A stretch of DNA of 49,894 nucleotides. Origin: Janthinobacterium sp. (GTDB lineage: Bacteria > Pseudomonadota > Gammaproteobacteria > Burkholderiales > Burkholderiaceae_D). The stretch is taken from NCBI GenBank assembly GCA_003133225.1, contig PKWL01000097.1:1-49894 (forward strand). The letters are read 5' to 3'. A program made the position numbers and the translations under genes. Positions 33,448-42,185 of this stretch are shown piece after piece. The notes below the pieces were generated by a model. The model was not told where the DNA came from. It saw only the letters and a list, made by a program, of their open reading frames with translations, and did not search any database. Position 1 is the stretch's first letter; every line of letters begins with the position of its first letter.

Positions 33448-33819
33448 TTATTCGCCAGCGTCATCCACATTAACATCGGCCGCAACCTTGGTGCTAGCGT
33501 GCCGTTGAGTATCTTGCAGTCGTGCTAAGGCGCTGTCGATGGCGCGCTTTAGTTTGTCGGCAGCGCCTGCGATTGCCTGGTGCAGCGTGGCGGCATGGTC
33601 GCTGACGGCGATTGGCTGGTAGCCAGTCACACGCGCTTCCATCAGGCAGCGAATGCCGCCGTCATCTGATTTTTGGCTATTGTTGTCGCTAAGATGAACC
33701 TCGACGCGCGTAATTTGCTCGCGAAAGCGAAGGGTCGCGTTTTCGACGACCGATTCCACGTGTTCATTTAGGCCTGTGTGACGTTCGATCGTGCTGTCGG
33801 TATTGATATTGATTTGCAT
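33448..33819 (-). CDS. HPF/RaiA-family ribosome hibernation protein
   Basis: A 123-residue protein of the short HPF/RaiA type: MQININTDSTIERHTGLNEH, then RVEVHLSDNNS, LMEARVTGYQPIAVSD and the helix TLHQAIAGAADKLKRAIDSA. Such proteins bind the 30S subunit in stationary phase and block initiation. GGAG 7 nt before ATG 33819 sets the start. The longer frame to 33945 is rejected. Its tail (~25 residues, acidic) is longer than in YhbH/RaiA. Confidence 0.85.
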   Translation of the reverse strand: MQININTDSTIERHTGLNEHVESVVENATLRFREQITRVEVHLSDNNSQKSDDGGIRCLMEARVTGYQPIAVSDHAATLHQAIAGAADKLKRAIDSALARLQDTQRHASTKVAADVNVDDAGE

Positions 33820-34014
33820 AAGCCTACTCCCGGTTATTCGTGAATAATCTCCCACCCCGAATCCAAAGCTGTCTTGCTTCGAAGCGCCCAACCTGCGTGC
33901 GGCGCTTGACCGCGTCAAGCGCCAGTTAAACCAACTTTTGCACACGAATCAATCTTACTCCAATTCTCATTTTTTGCCCGCCACGGTACACCAGAACTTG
34001 TTGCCAATGCGAGC

Positions 34015-34680
34015 TCATCCATTGATCAGCCCGGCCGCGATATTGATTGAAAGACCCAGGATAACGAGGTTGAAAAAGAAGTTTAAGACGGATTGGGCCA
34101 GCACTATCTTGCGCATCGGGCGCGTATGCACGGCCACGTCAGATGTTTGCACTGCGACCGCGATGGTGAAAGAGAAATAAAGGAAGTCCCAATAGTCCGG
34201 GTCCAGCTCCTTATCGGGGAACTGCAGGGGCCGCGCCCTCGGGTCGGCATGGTAGTACAGGTGGGCGTAATGGAAGCAAAACAAGGTGCCCACCAGAAAC
34301 CAGGAACCGAGCAAGGTCAGCACCGTAAACGCATAATGCGGGGCACGCTGATGCAGCGGCACCTCGCGTAGCGCAGGCATCTGGGAAATGATTGCCGCCA
34401 GGCTCATGAACGCTGCTAATGATAAGCTCGCCAGGACGAGCGCAGCGCGCTCATCCTGCCGGGCCGACAGCGCTTTGACCTTGACGTGGTCGGCCCGCAT
34501 CATCATCCACGCCATCGAGATCAGATAGGCCCAGACGGCGACATCCCAGGCGGCAAGCAGACGCGTCACTATGCGCCACGAGTTTGGCAGACAGGGCGCC
34601 ACGACAAATCCCAGCAAGATTGCAAGGCTGAGGTGGGGACGGCTGCGGAAAAAACTGTGAAGCGGTAGCGGGATCTGCAT
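34015..34680 (-). CDS. DUF1345 inner-membrane protein
   Basis: A 221-residue protein with about five transmembrane helices (LSLAILLGFVVAPCL, VAVWAYLISMAWMMM, AALVLASLSLAAFMSLAAII, AFTVLTLLGSWFLVG, SVLNFFFNLVILGLSINIA). The conserved block DFLYFSFTIAVAVQTSDVAV, which resembles a pore-loop/helix of two-TM potassium channels, is the DUF1345 signature. Function unknown. Confidence 0.88.
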   Translation of the reverse strand: MQIPLPLHSFFRSRPHLSLAILLGFVVAPCLPNSWRIVTRLLAAWDVAVWAYLISMAWMMMRADHVKVKALSARQDERAALVLASLSLAAFMSLAAIISQMPALREVPLHQRAPHYAFTVLTLLGSWFLVGTLFCFHYAHLYYHADPRARPLQFPDKELDPDYWDFLYFSFTIAVAVQTSDVAVHTRPMRKIVLAQSVLNFFFNLVILGLSINIAAGLING

Positions 34681-34779
34681 GGGAATCGGAAGAGTCGGCC
34701 TGCATGTATCTTACCGCGAGGCGGTCGGTCGCCGGCGCCGCGAGTGTAAAAAAAAGCGAGGGCGGCGCAGGCTGGCCGG

Positions 34780-36051
34780 CTAGGCGGCACCGATCCCAGT
34801 CTCGGCAGCGGCTGCCACTTCCTTTTGATGTTGGGGGAAACGGTCCATGCGCGAGAGCACGGGAAAGCCCAAAGCCCAGGTGGCAGTTACGGCTACCGTC
34901 GCGACGCCGCCGAACAAGATCGCGCGCACCAGTCCGAACCAGCCGGCCGTTACGCCCGATTCGAATTCGCCCAGTTCGTTGGAGGCGCCGATGAAGACGG
35001 CGTTGACGGCGCTGACACGACCGCGGATGGCGTCCGGCGTCTCGAACTGGACCAGCAGGTGGCGGATATACACACTCACCATATCGCCCATTCCCATCAG
35101 GAACAGCGCGCCAAGTGCGACGCGAAGACTGGTAGTCGCTCCAAGGACGATGGTGGCCGCGCCGAACAGGGCGACACCGCCAAACATCCACAAGCCGACT
35201 CGGCGCGTTATTGGAAAAAACGCCAGTCCGATTGAACACAATGCGGCACCCATACCGGGCGCGGTGCGTAGCAAGCCGAGCCCGATCGGGCCGCTATTTA
35301 GTACGTCATGCGCCAACGCCGGCAGCAAGGCGGTGGCGCCGCCAAAAAGCACGGCGAACAGGTCCAGCGAAATGGCGCCCAGCACGATCGGGCGCGACCA
35401 GACGAAGCGCAAGCCTTCGAGCACGGTATGCCAACTGGCCGCCGCGCGGTTGATGGCCTGCGCCGTGGCGCGTGTCATGCCCATCAGCAGCACCGACGCT
35501 AACAGCAGCAGCGACGAAAGCAGGTACACTGCCTTCGGCCCGGACAGGTATAACAAGCCGCCCAGCGTGGGCCCGAGGATGACGGCGACATGGAAGCTTG
35601 ACGAGCTAAGGGCAACGGCCTTGCCGAAGCTTTCGGCCGGCACGAGATTGACCAGCACGGCCTGGGTCGCCGGCATCATGAAGGCGCGCGCGCTGCCGAA
35701 CAGGACCAGTACCGCAAATACGGGCCACACCATGGCCAGCCCGCTCAAGGTCAGCGCCAGCAGCATCAGAGCGCACAATAACTGGATGCCCAGGCACAGG
35801 CCGATGATGTTGCGCCGGTTGAAGCGGTCGGCGACGTGACCGGCGATTAGGATCAGCAGCAGGAAGGGCGCAAACTGTGCCAGACCGATCAGGCCAAGGT
35901 CAAACAGGTTGCCGGTCAGCTGGTACACCTGCCAGCCGATAGCCACGCTTTGCATTTGTACGGCCAGCGTGCCGAGTATACGGGCCGACAAGTAAAACGC
36001 AAAATTTCGGTTCCGTAAAATGCCAAAAGCGGTCGATGGGGAAGGGGACAT
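34780..36051 (-). CDS. MFS exporter (EntS/MFS_3-like)
   Basis: A 423-residue protein with 10-12 hydrophobic helices. Family landmarks include FAFYLSARILGTLAVQMQSV, GLIGLAQFAPFLLLILIAGH, ADRFNRRNI (the loop 2-3 motif) and DAIRGRVSAVNAVFIGASNE. This branch contains enterobactin exporter EntS and related drug or metabolite exporters. No siderophore genes are nearby, so the substrate is open. A long open frame exists on the opposite strand (34847-35839) but is a shadow. Confidence 0.9.
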   Translation of the reverse strand: MSPSPSTAFGILRNRNFAFYLSARILGTLAVQMQSVAIGWQVYQLTGNLFDLGLIGLAQFAPFLLLILIAGHVADRFNRRNIIGLCLGIQLLCALMLLALTLSGLAMVWPVFAVLVLFGSARAFMMPATQAVLVNLVPAESFGKAVALSSSSFHVAVILGPTLGGLLYLSGPKAVYLLSSLLLLASVLLMGMTRATAQAINRAAASWHTVLEGLRFVWSRPIVLGAISLDLFAVLFGGATALLPALAHDVLNSGPIGLGLLRTAPGMGAALCSIGLAFFPITRRVGLWMFGGVALFGAATIVLGATTSLRVALGALFLMGMGDMVSVYIRHLLVQFETPDAIRGRVSAVNAVFIGASNELGEFESGVTAGWFGLVRAILFGGVATVAVTATWALGFPVLSRMDRFPQHQKEVAAAAETGIGAA

Positions 36052-36420
36052 GGCGCCTTTCGGTAGCGCAGGGCGTGGTTAAAGTAAATTACAAGCGAGC
36101 GCGGGTATCGTTGCCAGCGCCTCGAGCGCCGCCCGACTGGCATGCGCTTCGGAAATTAGGAGGCAGGCGTGCCTTTGATGCGCCAGCCCAGCGACGATCT
36201 GCGGCACTTTTCTTCGACCTGTTGCGCCGGCTGGGTTGGCCGGATGAAAAAGCGCGGCCCAGCGGCCCCGGTTGCCGCGCACCTAGCAGTTCTCCTACGA
36301 TGAAAGCTTGGGGCGCCCGATTTTCCTTCTACGGCCGCCGGCATCGAGCGCGCGCCCACCGGCTGTGACAGAGCCTGCGGGCGCCAGTTTAATGGCGGCC
36401 ACGATTTGGTTAATTCGTGA
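36052..36420. other. Intergenic, no gene recognised
   Basis: About 370 bp between two minus-strand genes. Short frames on both strands lack family resemblance. Confidence 0.5.
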
Positions 36421-37446
36421 TCAATTGACCAGATCGGCCTCAGTGGTGAAAGCGTCCGCATAAAATTCGTCGGCCGGCAACTGGCACAACTGCACCAAAT
36501 CGCGCTTGGCCGAATCGATCATGACGGGCGCGCCGCAGGCATATACCTGGTAGCCGGACAGGTCGGGTAGATCGTCGATCAAGGCGCGATGCACGAAGCC
36601 GGTGCGGCCCTGCCATTGATCGGCCGGCTGCGGCTCCGACACCACCGGCACGTAACGGAAATGGGGCAGGCTTTTTTGCCACTCAACGCACAGGGTATCC
36701 ATGTATAAATCCTGCGGGCGCCGCCCGCCCCAGTACAATGCCATCGGGCGCGGTGATTGCAGATGAATCATGTGCTCGACGATGGCCTTGATCGGTGCAA
36801 AACCGGTGCCAGAGGCCAGAAATACGATTGGTTTGTCGGAATCCTCGCGCAGGAAAAAAGTGCCGAGCGGACCTTCAAAACGTAAAATGTCGCGCTCTTT
36901 CATCGAGCCGAACACTTGCTCGGTGAACAGGCCGCCCGCCATGCGGCGGATATGCAAGGTGATGGGACCGTCCAGGTCGGGCGCACCGGCCATGCTGTAG
37001 CTGCGCCTCTTGCCGTCGCCGAGCAGAAATTCAATATATTGCCCGGCCCGGTATTCCAGTTTCTCGCCCGCGGGGAGTTGCAAGGAAATCACGGCCACGT
37101 CTGGCGTCAGCATTTCAATTGCGATGACGCGCGAAGGCATTTTTTTGATCGGGTAGTCGCTGCTACCGGCCACTTCCCGTGCCTCGATCACCAGGTCGCT
37201 GTGCGCGATGGTGCAGCAAAACAGGGCCGCGCCAGCTGCTTTCTCAACCGGGGGCAGGGCTCGCTCCTGGTGCGCCAAGTGTGTCACGCTACCCGCGATG
37301 ACCGTGCCCTTGCAAGAGCCGCAAGCGCCGTTTTTGCAGCCGTATGTCAAGCCAACACCGGCCCGTATCGCGGCGGCCAGGACAGTTTCGTCGTCCGCGC
37401 AGCTAAATTGGTGGCCGCTAGGCAGGACAGTTATTTGGAAAGTCAT
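36421..37446 (-). CDS. Ferredoxin:NAD(P) oxidoreductase (2Fe-2S + FAD; CDP-glucoseen reductase-like)
   Basis: A 341-residue flavoprotein. The N-terminal plant-type ferredoxin domain carries C37, C42, C45 and C77/C78 (GCKNGACGSCKG ... LFCC). The FAD domain has AGQYIEFLLGDGKRRSYSMA, and the NAD domain has FLASGTGFAPIKAIVEH and YACGAPVMIDSAK. Such proteins pass electrons from NAD(P)H to an oxygenase or dehydratase. In betaproteobacteria they are often annotated as CDP-6-deoxy-delta-3,4-glucoseen reductase, without the deoxysugar pathway nearby, as here. AAGGA precedes ATG 37446; ATG 37458 is an alternative. The start lies 11 bp from the divergent start of the next gene. Confidence 0.9.
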   Translation of the reverse strand: MTFQITVLPSGHQFSCADDETVLAAAIRAGVGLTYGCKNGACGSCKGTVIAGSVTHLAHQERALPPVEKAAGAALFCCTIAHSDLVIEAREVAGSSDYPIKKMPSRVIAIEMLTPDVAVISLQLPAGEKLEYRAGQYIEFLLGDGKRRSYSMAGAPDLDGPITLHIRRMAGGLFTEQVFGSMKERDILRFEGPLGTFFLREDSDKPIVFLASGTGFAPIKAIVEHMIHLQSPRPMALYWGGRRPQDLYMDTLCVEWQKSLPHFRYVPVVSEPQPADQWQGRTGFVHRALIDDLPDLSGYQVYACGAPVMIDSAKRDLVQLCQLPADEFYADAFTTEADLVN

Positions 37447-37457
37447 ACAATCCTTCA

Positions 37458-38360
37458 ATGATGCGTAAAATTACTAAAAAAATCGAGCTGCCACGCTTGC
37501 TCATTCTCGGTTGCGGCGATGTCGGCATGCGCCTCTTGCCCTTGTTGCGCACACGCTATCGCGTATTCGCCGTCACCAGGGACGCCACGCGCCGCGCCGA
37601 GCTGCGCGCGGCCGGCGCCATCCCGATCGTTGCCGACCTCGATAGTCGGGCGAGTCTAGCCCGTCTGTCGGGCCTGGCTCATTACATCGTGCACTTGGCG
37701 CCGCCCCCGTCAGATGGCTTGCTGGACCGCCGCAGCCGCAATCTGAGCTCCATTTTACCCGAGCGGGCGCACCTAGTTTATGTCAGCACCAGCGGCGTGT
37801 ACGGCGATTGTGGCGGCGACCTGATCGACGAGACGCGCCGCTTGGCGCCACAACATGCGCGCGCCAAGCGGCGCGTCGATGCCGAGCAGGTTTTGCGCCG
37901 CTGGGCCAGAGGCAGCCATAGCGTGCTGGCGATCCTGCGCGTACCCGGCATTTACGCCAGCGACCGCTTGCCATTGAAGCGTCTGCAGCAGGGCACGCCG
38001 GCCCTGGCCGATTGCGACGATGTGTATACCAACCACATTCACGCGGACGATCTGGCCCACATCATTTTGTGCGCCTTGGCGCGCGGTCGGCCGGGGCGCG
38101 TGTATCACGCGGCGGACGATACCGACATGAAAATGGCGCAATATTTCGACGCTGTGGCTGACGCCCGCGCCTTGCCGAGGCCGCCGCGTCTGGCACGCGC
38201 CGCCCTGCAGGAACTCGTCTCACCGATGCTGCTGTCGTTCATGTCGGAATCGCGCCGCATGGCGAACCAGCGCATCAAATCCGAGCTCGGCGTGCGCCTG
38301 CGTTACGCCTGCGTGGCCGACGGCCTAGCAGCCGAGCCATTGGCGCCGGCGCCAAAATAA
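37458..38360 (+). CDS. NAD-binding extended-SDR-like epimerase/reductase
   Basis: A 300-residue protein with a Rossmann motif LLILGCGDVGMRLLPLL, followed by LVYVSTSGVYGDCGGDLIDE (Ser and Tyr region of extended SDRs), VPGIYASDRLP and YTNHIHADDLAHIILCAL. These features match NAD-dependent epimerase/dehydratase relatives such as YeeZ. The catalytic YxxxK is not obvious, so activity is uncertain. It starts at an ATGATG doublet with no ribosome site, 11 bp from the divergent flavoprotein start, so its promoter must lie inside that gene. Confidence 0.85.
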   Translation: MMRKITKKIELPRLLILGCGDVGMRLLPLLRTRYRVFAVTRDATRRAELRAAGAIPIVADLDSRASLARLSGLAHYIVHLAPPPSDGLLDRRSRNLSSILPERAHLVYVSTSGVYGDCGGDLIDETRRLAPQHARAKRRVDAEQVLRRWARGSHSVLAILRVPGIYASDRLPLKRLQQGTPALADCDDVYTNHIHADDLAHIILCALARGRPGRVYHAADDTDMKMAQYFDAVADARALPRPPRLARAALQELVSPMLLSFMSESRRMANQRIKSELGVRLRYACVADGLAAEPLAPAPK

Positions 38361-38692
38361 CGCTGCCTGGCATTGTCCTTGCCTAAATGTAGCACGCCCC
38401 GCCAATTTCCCGTATCAAAAATGGCATTTCTCTTCACCTGGCGTGATGGTAGCCGGATGGCAAATGAAATAAGTCTTTCAGATGAGTAAAATCTTGAGCG
38501 CGAAACGACCTTTGCTAGGCGACACGTCAAGTCAGAGTTTTTTGCTGCGCAACGCCCGGTTGCGAACGCCAGCGATTCGCTCGTGGCGCAGCCAGGATTG
38601 ATTGCCAATTACAATACAAAAAGCTAGGCGGTGGCGCCCCTTTGGCGCTGGCGCGACCTGCCCAAGGCAATCTGAGCCAACCGGTCGCCGTT
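38361..38692. other. Intergenic, no gene recognised
   Basis: About 330 bp; short frames only. No clear terminator for the plus-strand gene was found. Confidence 0.45.
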
Positions 38693-38941
38693 TTATTTTT
38701 TTTGTTGTACCCGCTGCTGCTGTTTTTTCTGGGTTTGCTGTTTGTTCTGTTTATTCTCGCTCAGCGTTATCGCGTCTTTCCTCGCTTGGTCAACGGTGCG
38801 CAGCTCGGGACGGTCGTCATGGAGGCAAAAAAAATCGGCTTCCTGTGCGTCGACAACGAGCTTGATGGCGGCAGCATCATCTAGGTCGTAAAGTTCAGTG
38901 AGGATGGTCGTCACTTCGTCAAGAAATTCTTCATAAGTCAT
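38693..38941 (-). CDS. Small acidic protein with Lys/Gln-rich tail
   Basis: An 82-residue protein. The first ~60 residues are acidic and well structured in appearance (TYEEFLDEVTTILTELYDLD, AAIKLVVDAQEADFF). The end is a low-complexity Gln/Lys tail (NKQNKQQTQKKQQQRVQQKK). No family name is recognised. I call it real because the N-terminal part has normal amphipathic-helix composition and the region has no competing gene. The tail may be an artefact of reading past a decayed stop. Confidence 0.55.
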   Translation of the reverse strand: MTYEEFLDEVTTILTELYDLDDAAAIKLVVDAQEADFFCLHDDRPELRTVDQARKDAITLSENKQNKQQTQKKQQQRVQQKK

Positions 38942-39275
38942 AGGAAACGCTTTCTCGTGTTTTGCAGGGCTGCATGGTCATGGCTGATCGCAGTTTCTGG
39001 CATTTAAATAACCTAGCCCGCTTCGGAGCGTCGACCACTATCGGCTGAGGGTACCTGCGCAAGCTGCCCCGGTGCCTGCTAACAGTGAGTCACTGTAGTG
39101 TTAAGGGGCCGGCAGTGTCAAGGCAAGCGCACTCGGAAACGGGCGGGCGCAAAGGGCTCAGAATCGCGCGGCCGGGCGCGATCTGCCCGGGGCCCGGACC
39201 GCTTCCGCTGGCGGCCCATTTGGGCGGCGCGGAAGTCCGTCGAGTTGGGCCGCGCCTGGCCGCGCGCCTGAAGAT
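38942..39275. other. Intergenic with a 15-bp palindrome
   Basis: Contains ACAGTGA-G-TCACTGT at 39082-39096, then GC-rich sequence with several short inverted repeats before the glnS stop. No gene is supported. Confidence 0.5.
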
Positions 39276-41036
39276 TTATTTGGCCCAGCTGTCTTTTAAG
39301 GTGGTGATCCGGTTAAACACCAGTTTTCCAGCGGCCGAGTCGACGCGATCGACGACGAAATAGCCGTGTCTTTCAAATTGGAAGCGCTGGTCGGGCAAGG
39401 CTGCTGCCATGCCCGGTTCCAGATAGGCCATCACCACTTGCTTGGCATTTTGGTTCAGCGCCATCTTGAAATCCTTGCCGCCGGCGTCGGGCTGAGGGTC
39501 AGTAAACAGACGGTCGTACAGGCGCACTTCCGCTTCCAGGGCCGTGGCCACACTGATCCAATGAATATTGCCTTTGACTTTGTAGTTGGCGCTGCCTTCG
39601 GTGCCCGATTTGCTGTCGGCGAAATAATTGCAGTGGACTGCGACTGGCGTACCGTCATCATCCTTGTCGTACCCCGTGCATTCAATCACGTAACCGTAGC
39701 GCAAGCGAACCTTGCTGCCGGGCGCGTCGCCGAGCGGAGGAAACAAGCGGAAATACCCCTTGCTCGGCACTTCCATGAAGTCGTCCGCTTCGATCCACAG
39801 GTGTTTGGTGATCGGGAAGGTGCGCATGCCGCGCTCGGGGAAACGCGGGTGCAGCGGCGAGTTGCATTCGGCGCTGTCGTGTTCGCCAAAATTGTCGATG
39901 ATCAACTTTAACGGGCGCAGCACGGCGGTGGCGCGGGGCGCCTTCGGGTCCAGATCTTCTCGCAGGCATCCTTCAAGCGTACTCATGTCGATCCAGCCGT
40001 CTGACTTAGTCACGCCAATGCGCTCGCAAAACAACTGGATCGATTCGGGCGTGAAACCGCGGCGCCGCATGCCAACGATGGTGGGCATGCGCGGATCGTC
40101 CCAGCCATCGACGATGCCGTCGTCAACTAGCTCACGCAGCTTGCGTTTGCTGGTAACGACATAAGTCAAGTTCAGGCGCGCGAATTCGTACTGGTGCGGC
40201 ACCGGTTGCTGGAAAAAACCGCCGGCGGCGAGAGTAGCTAGCAGCCAATCGTAGAACGGGCGATGGTCCTGGAATTCCAAGGTGCACACTGAATGAGTGA
40301 CTTTTTCCAGCGCGTCCGAGATCGGGTGCGTGTAATCGTACATCGGATAAATGCACCAGGCGTCACCGGTGCGGTGATGTTGGGCGTGGCGGATGCGGTA
40401 GATTGCCGGATCGCGCAGGTTCATGTTTGGTGAGGCCATCGCGTCCTCGCTGGTTTTTGCGCGCAAGATGTGTTCGCCGTCCTGAAACTGGCCCGCCTTC
40501 ATGGCGCGCAACAGGGCGAGCGATTCCGCGCCCGGGCGGTCGCGGAATGGTGAGTTCGTGCCGGGTTGGCCGAAATTGCCGCGGTTGGCCGCCATGTCGT
40601 CGGCGCTTTGGCTATCGACATAGGCGAAGCCGGCACTTACCAGGTATTCGGCCATCGCGTACAGCTGGTCGAAATAGTCGCTGGCATAATGCAGATGGCT
40701 TTCCAGGCCATGCGGCCCTTCGTGCTCCCAGCTAAAGCCGAGCCACTTGACGCTGTCGATGATGGTGTCGACATATTCTTGTTCTTCCTTGGCCGGATTG
40801 GTATCGTCGAAGCGCAGATGACAGCGGCCACCGTAGTCGCGCGCCAGTCCGAAGTTCAAGCAGATCGACTTGGCATGCCCGATGTGCAGGTAGCCGTTCG
40901 GTTCGGGCGGGAAACGGGTGATCACGGGCGGCAGGCCGGCGCGCGAGTACGTTCCAGAAGCCAGATCGGATTCGACAATTGCGCGCAGAAAATTGGACGA
41001 AAGTGCCGGGGCGATACTGTTTTTATCGTTGATCAT
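39276..41036 (-). CDS. glnS: Glutaminyl-tRNA synthetase
   Basis: A 586-residue class I synthetase that charges tRNA-Gln. Landmarks: RFPPEPNGYLHIGHAKSICL (HIGH), RFDDTNPAKEEQEYVD, TLEFQDHRPFYDWLL, and the second signature VVTSKRKLRELVDDG where most GlnRS have MSKRK. The two C-terminal beta-barrels are present. Length is slightly above the E. coli enzyme (554) because of extra residues at the N terminus and the barrel. The gene is monocistronic here. ATG 41036 agrees with relatives. Confidence 0.96.
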   Translation of the reverse strand: MINDKNSIAPALSSNFLRAIVESDLASGTYSRAGLPPVITRFPPEPNGYLHIGHAKSICLNFGLARDYGGRCHLRFDDTNPAKEEQEYVDTIIDSVKWLGFSWEHEGPHGLESHLHYASDYFDQLYAMAEYLVSAGFAYVDSQSADDMAANRGNFGQPGTNSPFRDRPGAESLALLRAMKAGQFQDGEHILRAKTSEDAMASPNMNLRDPAIYRIRHAQHHRTGDAWCIYPMYDYTHPISDALEKVTHSVCTLEFQDHRPFYDWLLATLAAGGFFQQPVPHQYEFARLNLTYVVTSKRKLRELVDDGIVDGWDDPRMPTIVGMRRRGFTPESIQLFCERIGVTKSDGWIDMSTLEGCLREDLDPKAPRATAVLRPLKLIIDNFGEHDSAECNSPLHPRFPERGMRTFPITKHLWIEADDFMEVPSKGYFRLFPPLGDAPGSKVRLRYGYVIECTGYDKDDDGTPVAVHCNYFADSKSGTEGSANYKVKGNIHWISVATALEAEVRLYDRLFTDPQPDAGGKDFKMALNQNAKQVVMAYLEPGMAAALPDQRFQFERHGYFVVDRVDSAAGKLVFNRITTLKDSWAK

Positions 41037-41179
41037 GATGAAATTGCTTCGAAAAGGTCAGGTTGCCGGCATTTTACCGTAGACCGCGCCAATTGCCGCC
41101 TATCCCCGTTCCGGTCAACGCTATTTGCAAAAAATCGCAGGCTGGACTAGTCTGGTCGGAGGTGAGCGGGCGCTCTGAA

Positions 41180-41190
41180 GGGGGGGGGGG
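41180..41190. repeat. Homopolymer of 11 G
   Basis: An uninterrupted G tract in the region between divergent glnS and the J-domain gene, 112 bp before the latter's start. Long G tracts are prone to slippage, so this may be a variable promoter spacer or a base-calling weak spot. Confidence 0.6.
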
Positions 41191-41301
41191 CGTGCGAAGC
41201 GTTGTGGATATCCGATTTCCACGATTTTGCGCGCCATCGCTGTTCTATAGGATAATTCGTCATCAATCGTATTGGTCCGTTTTTGGCCGGGAGTTTCGTT
41301 A

Positions 41302-41607
41302 ATGGAAAATTTATATCATGTGCTTGGTGTTGCACCCAATGCCAGCGATGAGGAAATCAAGAAGATATATCGCGCGCTGGCGATGCGGTTTCATCCTGAC
41401 CGCAATCCGGCCCCTGGCGCCGAGGCACGCTTCAAGAGCATTACCAAGGCCTACGAGATTTTGTCCGATCCCGTCAAACGCGACGACTACAATCAAAGCA
41501 TCAACCACCGCATCGTGCTTGACCCGGAAGCGGAAGCGTACGCGCTGTGGCGGGCCATTTTTAAGCTGCACGGCAGCAGCCTGCCAACCTTGGCCGGCAG
41601 AGCTTGA
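41302..41607 (+). CDS. Short J-domain (DnaJ-like) protein
   Basis: A 101-residue protein consisting of a J domain (residues 1-66: [23 protein letters not shown] in [22 protein letters not shown]) and a ~35-residue tail. It would stimulate an Hsp70 ATPase, but it lacks Gly/Phe, zinc and substrate domains. GGGAG upstream of ATG 41302. Three genes of unknown function follow closely on the same strand, two of them overlapping, so it may be the chaperone partner of that set. Confidence 0.92.
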   Translation: MENLYHVLGVAPNASDEEIKKIYRALAMRFHPDRNPAPGAEARFKSITKAYEILSDPVKRDDYNQSINHRIVLDPEAEAYALWRAIFKLHGSSLPTLAGRA

Positions 41608-41672
41608 CGCGGCCACCAACGTCGAAGGTGTCGCGCTAGTGGCCGCGCCGCGATCCACACAGAAAGAAAAAA

Positions 41673-42185
41673 ATGAGAAAAGTACATCCCGAATTTGCCT
41701 ATCAGTCGCGCGAACTGGGCGGCCAGATCGATGGCATTCTGGGCGATCCGCCCAATCGCAAGAACTATGACAATATGGTCAACGCTCTGGTCGGAGAATA
41801 CGCCAGTGGCGGCGGTATTGAAGACGTCAACATGCTCAGTTTTGCGCTGGTCGATCATATTGAATTTAGCAATCCGAAAGGCTTGCTGGCCGAAAGCGAA
41901 GAGTACGAGCAAGGCGACCCTGCGCTCGTGTTTGGCATGGCCTCTTGCGTGGGCGCGGAGGCCATGCGTATGTACGCCGCCATCGAGAACAGTTTTCCCA
42001 ATCTGGCGCGGCAGGCTATTATCACCGCCTTCCTGTACAAACACCCGCGCCTGTGGGATGACGAAGATCAGTCGCTCGAGCAGCTCGCTGCCCATGACGA
42101 TGGTGACGATGTGCGCGAGGAAGACGATGTGGCGGACGAATTTTCGCAGATGTTTGACCAAGATAGAGGCGGCCATGGTCAATAA
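41673..42185 (+). CDS. Conserved protein of unknown function, first of three
   Basis: A 170-residue soluble protein (RKVHPEFAYQSRELGGQIDG, LVDHIEFSNPKGLLAESEEY, FPNLARQAIITAFLYKHPRL) with a strongly acidic C terminus (DDGDDVREEDDVADEF). No known domain is recognised. It begins 65 bp after the J-domain gene and its end overlaps the next start by 11 bp, so it belongs to the same operon. Amphipathic helices dominate. Confidence 0.75.
   Translation: MRKVHPEFAYQSRELGGQIDGILGDPPNRKNYDNMVNALVGEYASGGGIEDVNMLSFALVDHIEFSNPKGLLAESEEYEQGDPALVFGMASCVGAEAMRMYAAIENSFPNLARQAIITAFLYKHPRLWDDEDQSLEQLAAHDDGDDVREEDDVADEFSQMFDQDRGGHGQ

Noticed and set aside
34847..35839. A 330-codon plus-strand frame
   Set aside because: It lies antisense to the MFS exporter and has the Arg/Ser/Pro/Thr-rich composition of a shadow frame in GC-rich DNA.
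41695..42174. N-terminal extension of the second unknown protein in the J-domain cluster
   Set aside because: It runs in another frame through the first unknown gene and has shadow-like composition; the gene starts at 42175.
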